A DNA stretch of 14,739 bases, from the NCBI GenBank assembly GCA_001784635.1, contig MFRS01000015.1:22581-37319 (forward strand). The letters are read 5' to 3'. The translations under genes were made by a program, and so were the position numbers. Below the pieces are notes generated by a model. That model saw only the letters and a program-made list of their open reading frames with translations, did no database searches and was not told the origin of the DNA. Position 1 is the first letter of the stretch. Every line of letters starts with the position of its first letter. The stretch comes from Candidatus Micrarchaeota archaeon RBG_16_49_10 (GTDB lineage: Archaea; Aenigmatarchaeota; Aenigmatarchaeia; CG10238-14). Positions 6,546 through 11,824 of this stretch are shown piece after piece.

Positions 6546-6986
6546 ATGAAAAAGCTTGGCAAACAACTTGGCAAACTCAAAAAAATGAACGGCGTATATC
6601 CCATCATAATCGGGGTCTTAGCACTTATCATCATAGCGATACTGGCGACACCAAGGCTCGGGAAGGAGACTTTAATCACCACCACACAGCCGCCAATCAT
6701 CACGACGACCTTGGCCGAGCAGCAGAAGCAGGTCTGCGACCCCTGCTTCAAGTACTTCAACTACTCGGGCTACATAGAGGGCGCACTAACGTTCAAGAAC
6801 GGCGGCGAAAGGATACAGGTTTCGGCGGTGCAGGGTGGCAAGTTCTTCGGGAAGACGACCTTTGACCCAGGGGAGTACATAATAATAACCGGCATCCCCA
6901 AGACAGGCAGCGCGGACATCCATATAAGGTACATTGTGCTCGACTCCGGGGAAACGCACTTAGACAACGCAACGGTGCATAACTGA
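6546..6986 (+). CDS. Membrane-anchored extracytoplasmic protein with a CxxC motif
   Basis: 146 residues. A basic cytoplasmic N-terminus (MKKLGKQLGKLKK), one membrane helix (about 18-34), a Thr/Pro-rich stalk (about 42-56, TTTQPPIITTT) and a C-terminal beta-rich domain (about 62-146) exposed outside. The domain begins with C64-D-P-C67 (CxxC), which could bind metal or be redox-active, although a simple local disulfide is as likely. Strands such as GALTFKNGGERIQVSAV and GEYIIITGI suggest a small beta-sandwich. It has its own promoter but is adjacent to and co-directional with the surface cluster and has the same kind of Thr-rich stalk as the first gene, so a shared role at the cell surface is inferred. 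Family not recognised. Confidence 0.75.
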   Translation: MKKLGKQLGKLKKMNGVYPIIIGVLALIIIAILATPRLGKETLITTTQPPIITTTLAEQQKQVCDPCFKYFNYSGYIEGALTFKNGGERIQVSAVQGGKFFGKTTFDPGEYIIITGIPKTGSADIHIRYIVLDSGETHLDNATVHN

Positions 6987-6992
6987 AGGGTG

Positions 6993-7007
6993 CTTTTTCC
7001 TTTTCTT
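6993..7007 (+). terminator. Pyrimidine-rich terminator-like tract
   Basis: CTTTTTCCTTTTCTT follows the stop codon at 6986 within about 10 bases and has no hairpin, the usual archaeal U-rich terminator form. Confidence 0.4.
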
Positions 7008-7050
7008 GGTTCCTCTGGCTAGCTTTGCCCGGTTTAAGGTGAACGAACGT

Positions 7051-7152
7051 CTACTTTTTCTTCCTCTTGAGTGGCAGGTGCTTGTAGAAGCCCTTCATTA
7101 TCTGGGAATGGTACTTCCCCCAACCCTGCTGGAGCCTTTTCTTTACTTTCAT
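7051..7152 (-). CDS. Small basic protein, 33 residues
   Basis: A short open frame starting MKVKKRLQQGWGKYH and ending PLKRKKK. It has about 12 Lys/Arg in 33 residues, so it may bind nucleic acid or ribosomes. It has a TATA-like TACAAATAT about 20 bases upstream (around 7166-7174) and a palindrome GGGTT-TT-AACCC (7180-7191) next to it. The codons used (AAG, AGG, CTC, CTG) match neighbouring real genes. No family is recognised, and at this length a chance frame cannot be excluded. Confidence 0.45.
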   Translation of the reverse strand: MKVKKRLQQGWGKYHSQIMKGFYKHLPLKRKKK

Positions 7153-7230
7153 ATCTACTGAAAGAATATTTGTATTCTGGGGTTTTAACCCTAAGCATTC
7201 AAGACCGGAGAAGGATGTATACGCGGAATT

Positions 7231-7494
7231 TCAGCCTTCAAGGTTTTTGTATATCTTTTCCCTATAGGCAACCGCCACGACAAATACCACAAGCCTTTTC
7301 CCGTCAATCCGCATTAGGACTCTATACTTTCCGGCCTTTAGCCTGTAATAGTCGGTTCCGACCACTTTCTTGACATGGTCATATGGCCTTATCCTACACC
7401 TTTCAAGCGCTGAGATTACCTTAGTTTGGGTCTCTTTTTCCAGTTTTTTAAGTTGCTTGAAGGCCAGATCAGAAAACTCCACCGAATAGGTCAT
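7231..7494 (-). CDS. RelE/ParE-family toxin
   Basis: An 87-residue protein with the RelE/ParE fold: N-terminal MTYSVEFSDLAFKQLKKLEKE, two helices, then the strand pair DYYRLKAGKYRVLMRID (48-64), strand RLVVFVVAVAYREKIY and a short tail. In archaeal RelE the Arg residues in YRLKAGKYRVL (R51, R58) and the terminal basic/Tyr cluster (Y77-R78-E79-K80) contribute to ribosome-dependent mRNA cleavage; the equivalents are present here. The start ATG overlaps the antitoxin stop by four bases (ATGA), so translation is coupled. Its expected role is inhibition of translation when the antitoxin is lost. Confidence 0.92.
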   Translation of the reverse strand: MTYSVEFSDLAFKQLKKLEKETQTKVISALERCRIRPYDHVKKVVGTDYYRLKAGKYRVLMRIDGKRLVVFVVAVAYREKIYKNLEG

Positions 7495-7709
7495 AGTCTT
7501 AGCTCCCTTTTGACTTCTTCAAGGGTGTGTGTTTTGCCTTCACTGAATTCCTTCTCTGATTGTATTATATCCCTCTTCGCCTCCTCGGAGAGCTCCATGG
7601 AATCCTCAAGAATGTCCCACAGGACTTCTTCGTAGCTCTCCTTCTCGTAAAGCTTCCTGCCCTTGAGCTCTTTCAAGAGGGATTCGCTGATTTGTATCGT
7701 GGTTGCCAT
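7491..7709 (-). CDS. Antitoxin of the RelE-type pair (ribbon-helix-helix)
   Basis: A 72-residue antitoxin. The N-terminus TTIQISESLLKELKGRK (residues 3-19) is a ribbon-helix-helix beta-strand followed by helix 1, and KESYEEVLWDILED forms helix 2; this type binds DNA as a dimer. The acidic C-terminal half (ELSEEAKRDIIQSEKEFSEG) would wrap the toxin, as in RelB/VapB-type antitoxins. It comes first in the operon and overlaps the toxin gene by four bases. The palindrome over its own start region is the expected autoregulatory site. Confidence 0.88.
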   Translation of the reverse strand: MATTIQISESLLKELKGRKLYEKESYEEVLWDILEDSMELSEEAKRDIIQSEKEFSEGKTHTLEEVKRELRL

Positions 7710-7740
7710 AGCAATTATATAAGTTGCTATAGTATATAAG
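7708..7740 (-). promoter_or_regulatory. Toxin-antitoxin promoter with inverted-repeat operator
   Basis: On the minus strand, CTTATATAC (7732-7740) is a TATA box about 27 bases before the ATG at 7709. Between it and the ATG lies ATAGCAA (7708-7714), N9, TTGCTAT (7724-7730), a perfect 7-bp inverted repeat. It overlaps the expected transcription start and the first codon, which fits repression by the ribbon-helix-helix antitoxin. Confidence 0.65.
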
Positions 7741-7829
7741 CTTTTCGTTTCTCAGTGTTGGAGTCCCTTCAGCATTGGCGCATCATTCGAAGGTAGCCGA
7801 AAAACAAAGTCTCAGTAGGAAAGTCGGGC

Positions 7830-7864
7830 AAAAACAAGAAAAAAAGAAAGAAACGCAAAAAAAA
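7830..7864 (-). terminator. U-rich tract after the CxxC zinc-protein gene
   Basis: The minus strand has T8 (7857-7864), then TTTC and TTTTTTTC runs, within 25-60 bases of the stop at 7889. This is typical of archaeal U-tract termination. The rest of the 7741-7888 gap shows no gene. Confidence 0.4.
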
Positions 7865-7888
7865 CACTGTAAGTCTTTTAGCATGAGA

Positions 7889-8056
7889 CTAGAATTTCTT
7901 ATGCTTCTGGTAGCAGTCCCTGCAATAGACCGGCCTGTCCGCCTTGGGCTTGAATGGTACTTGTGTTGTTTGCCCACAGTCGGAACAGACGGCGTCGTGC
8001 ATCTCTCTGGGTCCGCCAAATCTGTCTCTTCTGTCAAATTTCCTCTCAAAAGGCAT
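7889..8056 (-). CDS. CxxC-x17-CxxC domain zinc-binding protein
   Basis: A 55-residue protein with Cys at 24, 27, 45 and 48. The spacing C-x2-C-x17-C-x2-C and the surrounding text (AVCSDCG ... VPFKPKADRPVYCRDCY) match the CxxC-x17-CxxC family (TIGR04272 in my memory), small zinc-ribbon-like proteins common in archaea and some bacteria. Basic and acidic residues alternate in the N-terminal tail (FERKFDRRDRF). I chose the ATG at 8056 because GGAGG lies 8 bases upstream; an ATG at 8071 would add MEEIG but would place the Shine-Dalgarno inside the gene. It is a single zinc-ribbon-like domain with no fused enzymatic part. The role is unknown; nucleic-acid binding is likely. Confidence 0.85.
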   Translation of the reverse strand: MPFERKFDRRDRFGGPREMHDAVCSDCGQTTQVPFKPKADRPVYCRDCYQKHKKF

Positions 8057-8149
8057 TCCAATTTCCTCCATCTTTTCTGTAAAAGAAGAAGTTACTCTTT
8101 CGAATCACACTCTTTTTTACATACTTCTACCTAAAATAGAGTGATTGAA

Positions 8150-8159
8150 AGTATTTAAA
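8150..8159 (-). promoter_or_regulatory. Strong TATA box (TTTAAATAC), near-symmetric
   Basis: On the minus strand TTTAAATAC matches the archaeal TATA consensus and would drive the CxxC gene with a 5' leader of about 70 bases. The element is nearly palindromic (GTATTTAAAC on the plus strand), so it could also drive a plus-strand transcript through the hairpin at 8187-8209. Confidence 0.5.
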
Positions 8160-8186
8160 CGTTGTTTTTGGCGTCGTGGATGGGGT

Positions 8187-8209
8187 AGAGGCCGTTGTTA
8201 GAGGCCTCT
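8187..8209. other. GC-rich stem-loop in an intergenic gap
   Basis: AGAGGCC (8187-8193), a 9-base loop, then GGCCTCT (8203-8209): a perfect 7-bp stem. The right side also contains the self-palindrome AGAGGCCTCT. The surrounding 8170-8240 stretch is far more GC-rich than the flanking intergenic sequence and has no open frame I can support. It could be part of a small RNA or the 3' end of the hydrolase transcript. Confidence 0.35.
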
Positions 8210-8243
8210 GGGTTAAGTCATGTCCTCCGGATTCGCTGGCTGT

Positions 8244-9041
8244 TTAAGGGCTTTTAAAAGGATCCACTACATTAAAGGTAACATATCCACGAAAGTCATA
8301 ATCCGACTTCCCTTTCAGGTACTGATCAAACCACGATTTCATAATCTCCATCGCTAACGACCTTTGGTATTCCGGAATGCCTGTATTTACCCTCAGCGCC
8401 ACGAATCCGGCGATATTCTCAAGAAGACTTCCAGTTATGTCAAATCCATAGTCGAAAAAGCCGGAATGGGTGCCCCCCAAAAATTTGACGAAGGACTTGT
8501 CAGAATGCAATGATTTGTAGTATCTATCTACCCTTTTGACTGAGCAAAACCTGTCCTCAGTCCCAATCTGCAACTGCACAGGCGCTTTCACTTGCCCGAG
8601 CTGCCCAAGGTTGACGTTCTTCCCAATTCCAGCAATGTCATTCCTCTGCGAGGGGGCCAAACAAACCACAGCCCCTATTCTCTTATCTTCAATAGAGGCG
8701 GCTAGGCTTGTGTTAGCACCCATCGAATGCCCTGCAAGCCCAATGGCATCTGCGTTAAAGCTCATCGACCCCTTTTCCATCTTTTCCAGAGCAAAATTCA
8801 TCGTGTCCTTTATCCCAGTGAGAAAGTTTTTTGTGGTCATCACGTAAGATCGCGGAATCGATGGCATCAGGCACAGATACCCGGCATCCGCAAGAAAATC
8901 GCCTGTTTCCTGGTAAAACTGCCTTGAAACTATGCCACCATGCGTGAAGACTATTAAATATGGGTTTTCCACGTCCTTTGGCGTGAATATCGACAATGGG
9001 TAATGCCTCCCGTTCCTGGTGAAGCTGGTCTCACTGTACAT
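8244..9041 (-). CDS. Alpha/beta hydrolase (dienelactone hydrolase / PAF-acetylhydrolase-like)
   Basis: A 265-residue cytoplasmic alpha/beta hydrolase with all the main elements: oxyanion segment FTHGG (32-36), nucleophile elbow GHSMG (104-108, Ser106), catalytic acid in IGTEDRF (Asp163) and catalytic His in GGTHSGF (His192). The order and spacing fit the dienelactone hydrolase / chlorophyllase / PAF-AH-like group that cleaves small esters or lactones. It has no signal peptide. The C-terminal 60 residues add a helical cap-like extension (EYQRSLAMEIMKSWFDQYL). The ATG at 9041 sits about 25 bases after TTAAATAAT, so it is probably leaderless and alone on its transcript. The substrate is unknown. 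Confidence 0.9.
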   Translation of the reverse strand: MYSETSFTRNGRHYPLSIFTPKDVENPYLIVFTHGGIVSRQFYQETGDFLADAGYLCLMPSIPRSYVMTTKNFLTGIKDTMNFALEKMEKGSMSFNADAIGLAGHSMGANTSLAASIEDKRIGAVVCLAPSQRNDIAGIGKNVNLGQLGQVKAPVQLQIGTEDRFCSVKRVDRYYKSLHSDKSFVKFLGGTHSGFFDYGFDITGSLLENIAGFVALRVNTGIPEYQRSLAMEIMKSWFDQYLKGKSDYDFRGYVTFNVVDPFKSP

Positions 9042-9061
9042 GAATAAATAAAAACCAGGAA

Positions 9062-9070
9062 ATTATTTAA
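9062..9070 (-). promoter_or_regulatory. TATA box of the hydrolase gene
   Basis: On the minus strand TTAAATAAT is centred about 25 bases before the ATG at 9041, the leaderless spacing. Confidence 0.5.
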
Positions 9071-9137
9071 GGGCTTCGAAATATGACAAGGGAATCCCCT
9101 TAAGGGTCATCCGAGGCAGAGGCTTTTTGTCAAAAAC

Positions 9138-9299
9138 CTATTTTTTATATTGGCTGTCTATGAACTTGGCCTGCTCTTTAGACCACTTTTTGTTTGGGGT
9201 ATCAATCAACCATTTAGCATAGGTTTCCATGAAATCCAAATTTTGTTCAAAGTTTCTCTTTTTTTGTTCATTTAGCTCTTTTATCAAAGATCTCTTCAT
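9138..9299 (-). CDS. Small charged protein, 53 residues, overlapping the nucleotidyltransferase gene
   Basis: An open frame beginning MKRSLIKELNEQKKRNFEQ and ending KFIDSQYKK. It overlaps the last 32 bases of the upstream nucleotidyltransferase-fold gene in another frame, and GGTGG lies about 5 bases before the ATG, so translation is likely coupled. The composition (Lys/Glu/Gln, Trp, Tyr) is that of a soluble helical protein. Its AT-rich codon usage matches the upstream gene. In toxin-antitoxin-like pairs a small partner often follows or precedes a nucleotidyltransferase; that role is an inference. I do not recognise the family. Confidence 0.6.
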   Translation of the reverse strand: MKRSLIKELNEQKKRNFEQNLDFMETYAKWLIDTPNKKWSKEQAKFIDSQYKK

Positions 9300-9903
9300 A
9301 AGTCCCACCAAATATCCTTTTCAATACCTTTTCTTTTATATCCATGTCTTTTGAGAATTTAATTAAAATAGTTGGATTCAGGTAGTTTTTGAAAACCCTC
9401 GCCAGGAGAATCGCATCTAATATATCTTTTTCTGAACCCAGAAACGCTTTGTAAATTATTTGTATTTCTATGGGAGAAAAAAAGAGTTCATTCGAGTCAA
9501 AAAGAACCTTCATTCTATTGTCAAATGTTCCTCTGTCAACAGAATTGGATATAAATTTCATCTCAATGTTAGGCATCATTTGCTCTTTCTTTGCAACCCT
9601 TATAGCCATTTTTTCATCGAGAATCTTGTAAAGTTCGCTCTCTTCGCCTGAATTTATGAACCAATACTCTTTAATTAAGTCGTTGAACAACCTGGAAAAC
9701 TCGTCCCTGTCCATCTTTGGGACAAGTATATCAACATCCTCAGTGGCCCTACTTCTGCCGAAAAATATTGACACATAGCCGCTTACTATGACATAGTCAG
9801 AATGTTCTTTCAGAATTTCTATGAAATCAATGACAAATTTATCCAAGATGTTCAATTCTTTGTTGTTCATTGTAATCTCGTTCTTTATAAAAGTGAATTC
9901 CAT
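9268..9903 (-). CDS. Nucleotidyltransferase-fold protein (AbiEii/DUF6036-like)
   Basis: A 211-residue protein. VIVSGYVSIFFGRSRATEDVDILV (38-61) has the G-x(7)-R-x2-TxDxD-like pattern of the AbiEii / DUF6036 nucleotidyltransferase group, with acidic D56 and D58 as metal ligands. Further on, FFSPIEIQIIYKAFLGSEKDILDAILL (141-167) matches the family's conserved P-x-x-x-x-x-K-x6-KD-x2-D helix. The ATG at 9903 is preceded by GGTGA at good spacing and by the TATA-like CATATATTGG; upstream codons (to 9951) are not needed. The gene is clearly more AT-rich than the genes left of 9041 and right of 10751, suggesting later arrival. Relatives act in toxin-antitoxin or phage-defence systems by transferring NMP; the substrate here is unknown. 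Confidence 0.8.
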   Translation of the reverse strand: MEFTFIKNEITMNNKELNILDKFVIDFIEILKEHSDYVIVSGYVSIFFGRSRATEDVDILVPKMDRDEFSRLFNDLIKEYWFINSGEESELYKILDEKMAIRVAKKEQMMPNIEMKFISNSVDRGTFDNRMKVLFDSNELFFSPIEIQIIYKAFLGSEKDILDAILLARVFKNYLNPTILIKFSKDMDIKEKVLKRIFGGTYEEIFDKRAK

Positions 9904-9933
9904 GCTTTCACCTATCCATAATTCTGTGAATAC

Positions 9934-9944
9934 CAATATATGGC
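9934..9944 (-). promoter_or_regulatory. TATA-like element of the nucleotidyltransferase gene
   Basis: On the minus strand CCATATATTGG is centred 35 bases before the ATG at 9903, which would give a leader of about 10 bases containing the GGTGA ribosome binding site. Confidence 0.45.
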
Positions 9945-9977
9945 TTTCCAAGGAGGGTAAGGTTGGGGTGAATAGGA

Positions 9978-10051
9978 AGCCTCATGCGAGGATTGAACTC
10001 GCGACCTCGTGATTACCAATCACGCGCTCTGGCCAACTGAGCTAATGAGGC
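9978..10051 (-). tRNA. tRNA-Thr (anticodon GGT)
   Basis: A complete cloverleaf on the minus strand. The acceptor stem pairs GCCTCAT (10051-10045) with ATGAGGC (9985-9979), followed by discriminator T. The D-arm reads AGCTCAGTTGGCCAGAGC, the anticodon stem-loop CGTGA-TTGGTAA-TCACG (anticodon GGT), and the T-arm GCGAG-TTCAATC-CTCGC. There is no intron and CCA is not encoded. U73 agrees with archaeal tRNA-Thr. Its 5' end overlaps the last codons and stop of the LAGLIDADG endonuclease gene. Confidence 0.95.
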
Positions 10052-10677
10052 ATTAACCTTCTAATATGCTTGTTATTTGAGAAATATATCTCTTTTACCC
10101 ACTTCTTTAGGTTTGACTCACCATATAGCTCTACAAAATATGCTTCTGCCCTATTTTTATACCTTTTCCTTAATTTTTTTAACCTCCAACACGGCCTAAA
10201 ATTCAGGCTTTTTAGGAGTTCGTACAGTTGAATAGAAAGCTCCTTGTTTGAGATTTGTATAGACAGCCGAGGATAAGGATTCTTGTAAACTTTCCTTTTA
10301 TCCCAAAAAACCGTGCCTTCAGCGTCAAAAATACCTCTTATAACGCACCTGATTGTCTCGTTGTTTTGGAGAAGAAAACCAGGTATCTTTACTGTATACG
10401 ATTTTCTGCCGCTCGGCAACCCCCAGTCATTTACAAATCTTTCGTACATGTTTTTTGAGTAGTAATAAAGGACAAGACCTCTATTCCTTTCCTTGAAGTG
10501 GGGTTTTGCGTCACTGAAAATTTCATCAATCAAGGGGGCTAAAAAATTATAGTAATATTCCTTCTCCTCTTTAGGGTTCCCGACAAACTGAATCATTGTA
10601 TGGTTTCCATACTTCCCAGCGAACCCGTCTCCGATGAAAAAACCTATCAATTCGGCGATTTTAAGCTCATTTTCCAT
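10042..10677 (-). CDS. Free-standing LAGLIDADG homing endonuclease
   Basis: A 211-residue single-chain enzyme with two LAGLIDADG-type motifs: LIGFFIGDG (10-18, catalytic D17) and IRGIFDAEG (113-121, catalytic E120), about 100 residues apart as in two-motif monomeric enzymes. Such enzymes cut a 15-25 bp target and let their gene spread by repair. The protein is rich in Lys/Asn/Tyr and the gene is AT-rich, as usual for mobile endonuclease genes. The last codons (M-P-H and the TAG stop) run into the 5' acceptor strand of tRNA-Thr, so the gene abuts the mature tRNA. No intron or intein borders are seen around it, so it is free-standing. The ATG at 10677 is used. Confidence 0.9.
   Translation of the reverse strand: MENELKIAELIGFFIGDGFAGKYGNHTMIQFVGNPKEEKEYYYNFLAPLIDEIFSDAKPHFKERNRGLVLYYYSKNMYERFVNDWGLPSGRKSYTVKIPGFLLQNNETIRCVIRGIFDAEGTVFWDKRKVYKNPYPRLSIQISNKELSIQLYELLKSLNFRPCWRLKKLRKRYKNRAEAYFVELYGESNLKKWVKEIYFSNNKHIRRLMPH
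10081..10090 (-). promoter_or_regulatory. TATA-like box of tRNA-Thr inside the endonuclease gene
   Basis: On the minus strand GATATATTTC lies about 35 bases upstream of the mature tRNA 5' end, which would give a leader of about 9 bases for RNase P to remove. It lies within the last codons of the endonuclease gene, so the tRNA could be transcribed independently. Confidence 0.4.
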
Positions 10678-10750
10678 ACAAAGAACCAGAGATTATTATG
10701 AAAAAGAGGATATCCACCTTTCCAGGGGGTATGGTTTGGATGAAAATGAG

Positions 10751-11653
10751 TCAATTGCTTTCTATAGTATTGCCGTTTGGCACCTTCCCGCCCTTGAAGC
10801 ACAGGCCCTTGAAGTCGCAGTAGCCGCACATCTTGGTCACGTTCTTCGGGAAGTCGCTGATGGAGTCGGTGTCCTTCGACCTTATCTCGTCGATGTCCGC
10901 CTGTATCTCCTCCACGTCCGCCTCGGAGATCGGGTAGTAGACGCTCTCCCCGGTGCGCATGTAGTAGAAGGACACGTGTTTGGGCAGCTCGTTGAAGTGC
11001 TGCTTCCAGAGGTAAGCATAAGCTTTGCCCTGCTTTATGTGGTCCTCAGGGATGAAGTGCGGCAACGAGCATCGTGAGGTCTTGTAGTCGACGATCGCTA
11101 TGCCCTTGCCGAAGAGGCTCATGGTCTTGTCTATGACACCGGAGAAGTTGAGCTCGGCCAGGTCAATCCTCAGCTCCCTGTCCTTGGGATAGAAGAAGCG
11201 CTTGAGGTCGTCCTCGAACCACTCCGAGTTCTTGTTCAGTTCGCACAGCTTGTCGGTCACGGAGTAGGCCAGCTTCGCAGAGTAGAAGTCCAGGAAACGC
11301 TTGGTCTCCTCCAGCAGCTCGCCCTTCTCCCTCTCGCTGGCGAAGCAGTCCGGGTACTCAGATCCTATCAGCTTCCACTCAGACTCAAGGAGCGTGAAGA
11401 GCACCTTCCGGAAGTCCTTCCTCAGCTTCTCCCAGTCCCCCTCCTTCAGGTCAACCAGATTGACGTAGTCGAAGAAGCTCTCGAGCACCTTGTGCGATAT
11501 CGACCCCCTGACAAGGGCGGGTCGCGGCTTCAGCTCCGCCTTCTTGATGTAGACATAGTAGAACTTCCTCTGGCACGACTGATAGAGGGTTATGGCCGAG
11601 GGCGAGAGGCGGACGTTGTTCCTCCTGTTGAGGAAGTGGTCGATGGGCGGCAT
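10751..11653 (-). CDS. Cas4/RecB-like PD-(D/E)XK nuclease with Fe-S cluster
   Basis: A 300-residue nuclease of the RecB/AddB/Cas4 type. Conserved parts: LSPSAITLYQSCQRKFYY (Cys27), RGSISHKVLESF (His54), the catalytic core GVIDK (Asp175) then IVDYKTS (Asp189-x-Lys191), the QGKAYAYLW helix (Gln208), and the C-terminal CGYCDFKGLCF (Cys276, 279, 285). The Cys set C27...C-x2-C-x5-C is the 4Fe-4S pattern of Cas4 and AddB. It would act as an exonuclease on DNA ends. I chose the ATG at 11653 because an AATAAAT TATA-like element lies 30 bases upstream and the 32 residues before it (frame open to 11749) look non-coding. It is longer than Cas4 (about 200 residues) and has no cas genes or CRISPR near, so a repair or defence role is more likely than spacer acquisition. 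Confidence 0.85.
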   Translation of the reverse strand: MPPIDHFLNRRNNVRLSPSAITLYQSCQRKFYYVYIKKAELKPRPALVRGSISHKVLESFFDYVNLVDLKEGDWEKLRKDFRKVLFTLLESEWKLIGSEYPDCFASEREKGELLEETKRFLDFYSAKLAYSVTDKLCELNKNSEWFEDDLKRFFYPKDRELRIDLAELNFSGVIDKTMSLFGKGIAIVDYKTSRCSLPHFIPEDHIKQGKAYAYLWKQHFNELPKHVSFYYMRTGESVYYPISEADVEEIQADIDEIRSKDTDSISDFPKNVTKMCGYCDFKGLCFKGGKVPNGNTIESN

Positions 11654-11749
11654 CGGATAATATTGTGTTTGGGATGATTTATTGATTTGTATGCGGGAAT
11701 TGAGGGTTCTTTTGGTTAAAAAGTCGGTGTTTTTGGCTGAAAAGGCCAA

Positions 11750-11801
11750 TTTTAATTTTAATAATATTGAAATTGAAAGTCTTTTAATTTTACTAATATT
11801 G
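11750..11801. repeat. Two 20-bp direct repeats (19/20 identical)
   Basis: TTTTAATTTTAATAATATTG (11750-11769) and TTTTAATTTTACTAATATTG (11782-11801) are separated by 12 bases, giving a 32-bp period. They lie 97-148 bases upstream of the nuclease start and just after the MNT gene. The rest of the 11654-11824 gap is AT-rich and has no gene I can support. They may be regulator sites or simple AT-rich duplication. Confidence 0.55.
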
Positions 11802-11824
11802 TTATTAAAAACCGGATCTAACCC

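Noticed and set aside
8108..8143. CACTCT ... AGAGTG inverted repeat in the leader of the CxxC gene
   Set aside because: Six-base arms with a 24-base AT-rich loop are expected by chance; no riboswitch features were seen.
10634..11077. Plus-strand open frame of 147 codons
   Set aside because: It overlaps the nuclease gene antisense and its translation is Val/Leu/His-rich with no domain pattern.
11654..11749. N-terminal extension of the Cas4-like nuclease
   Set aside because: The 32 residues are unlike a protein domain, AT-rich, and lie upstream of a TATA-like element 30 bases before the chosen ATG.
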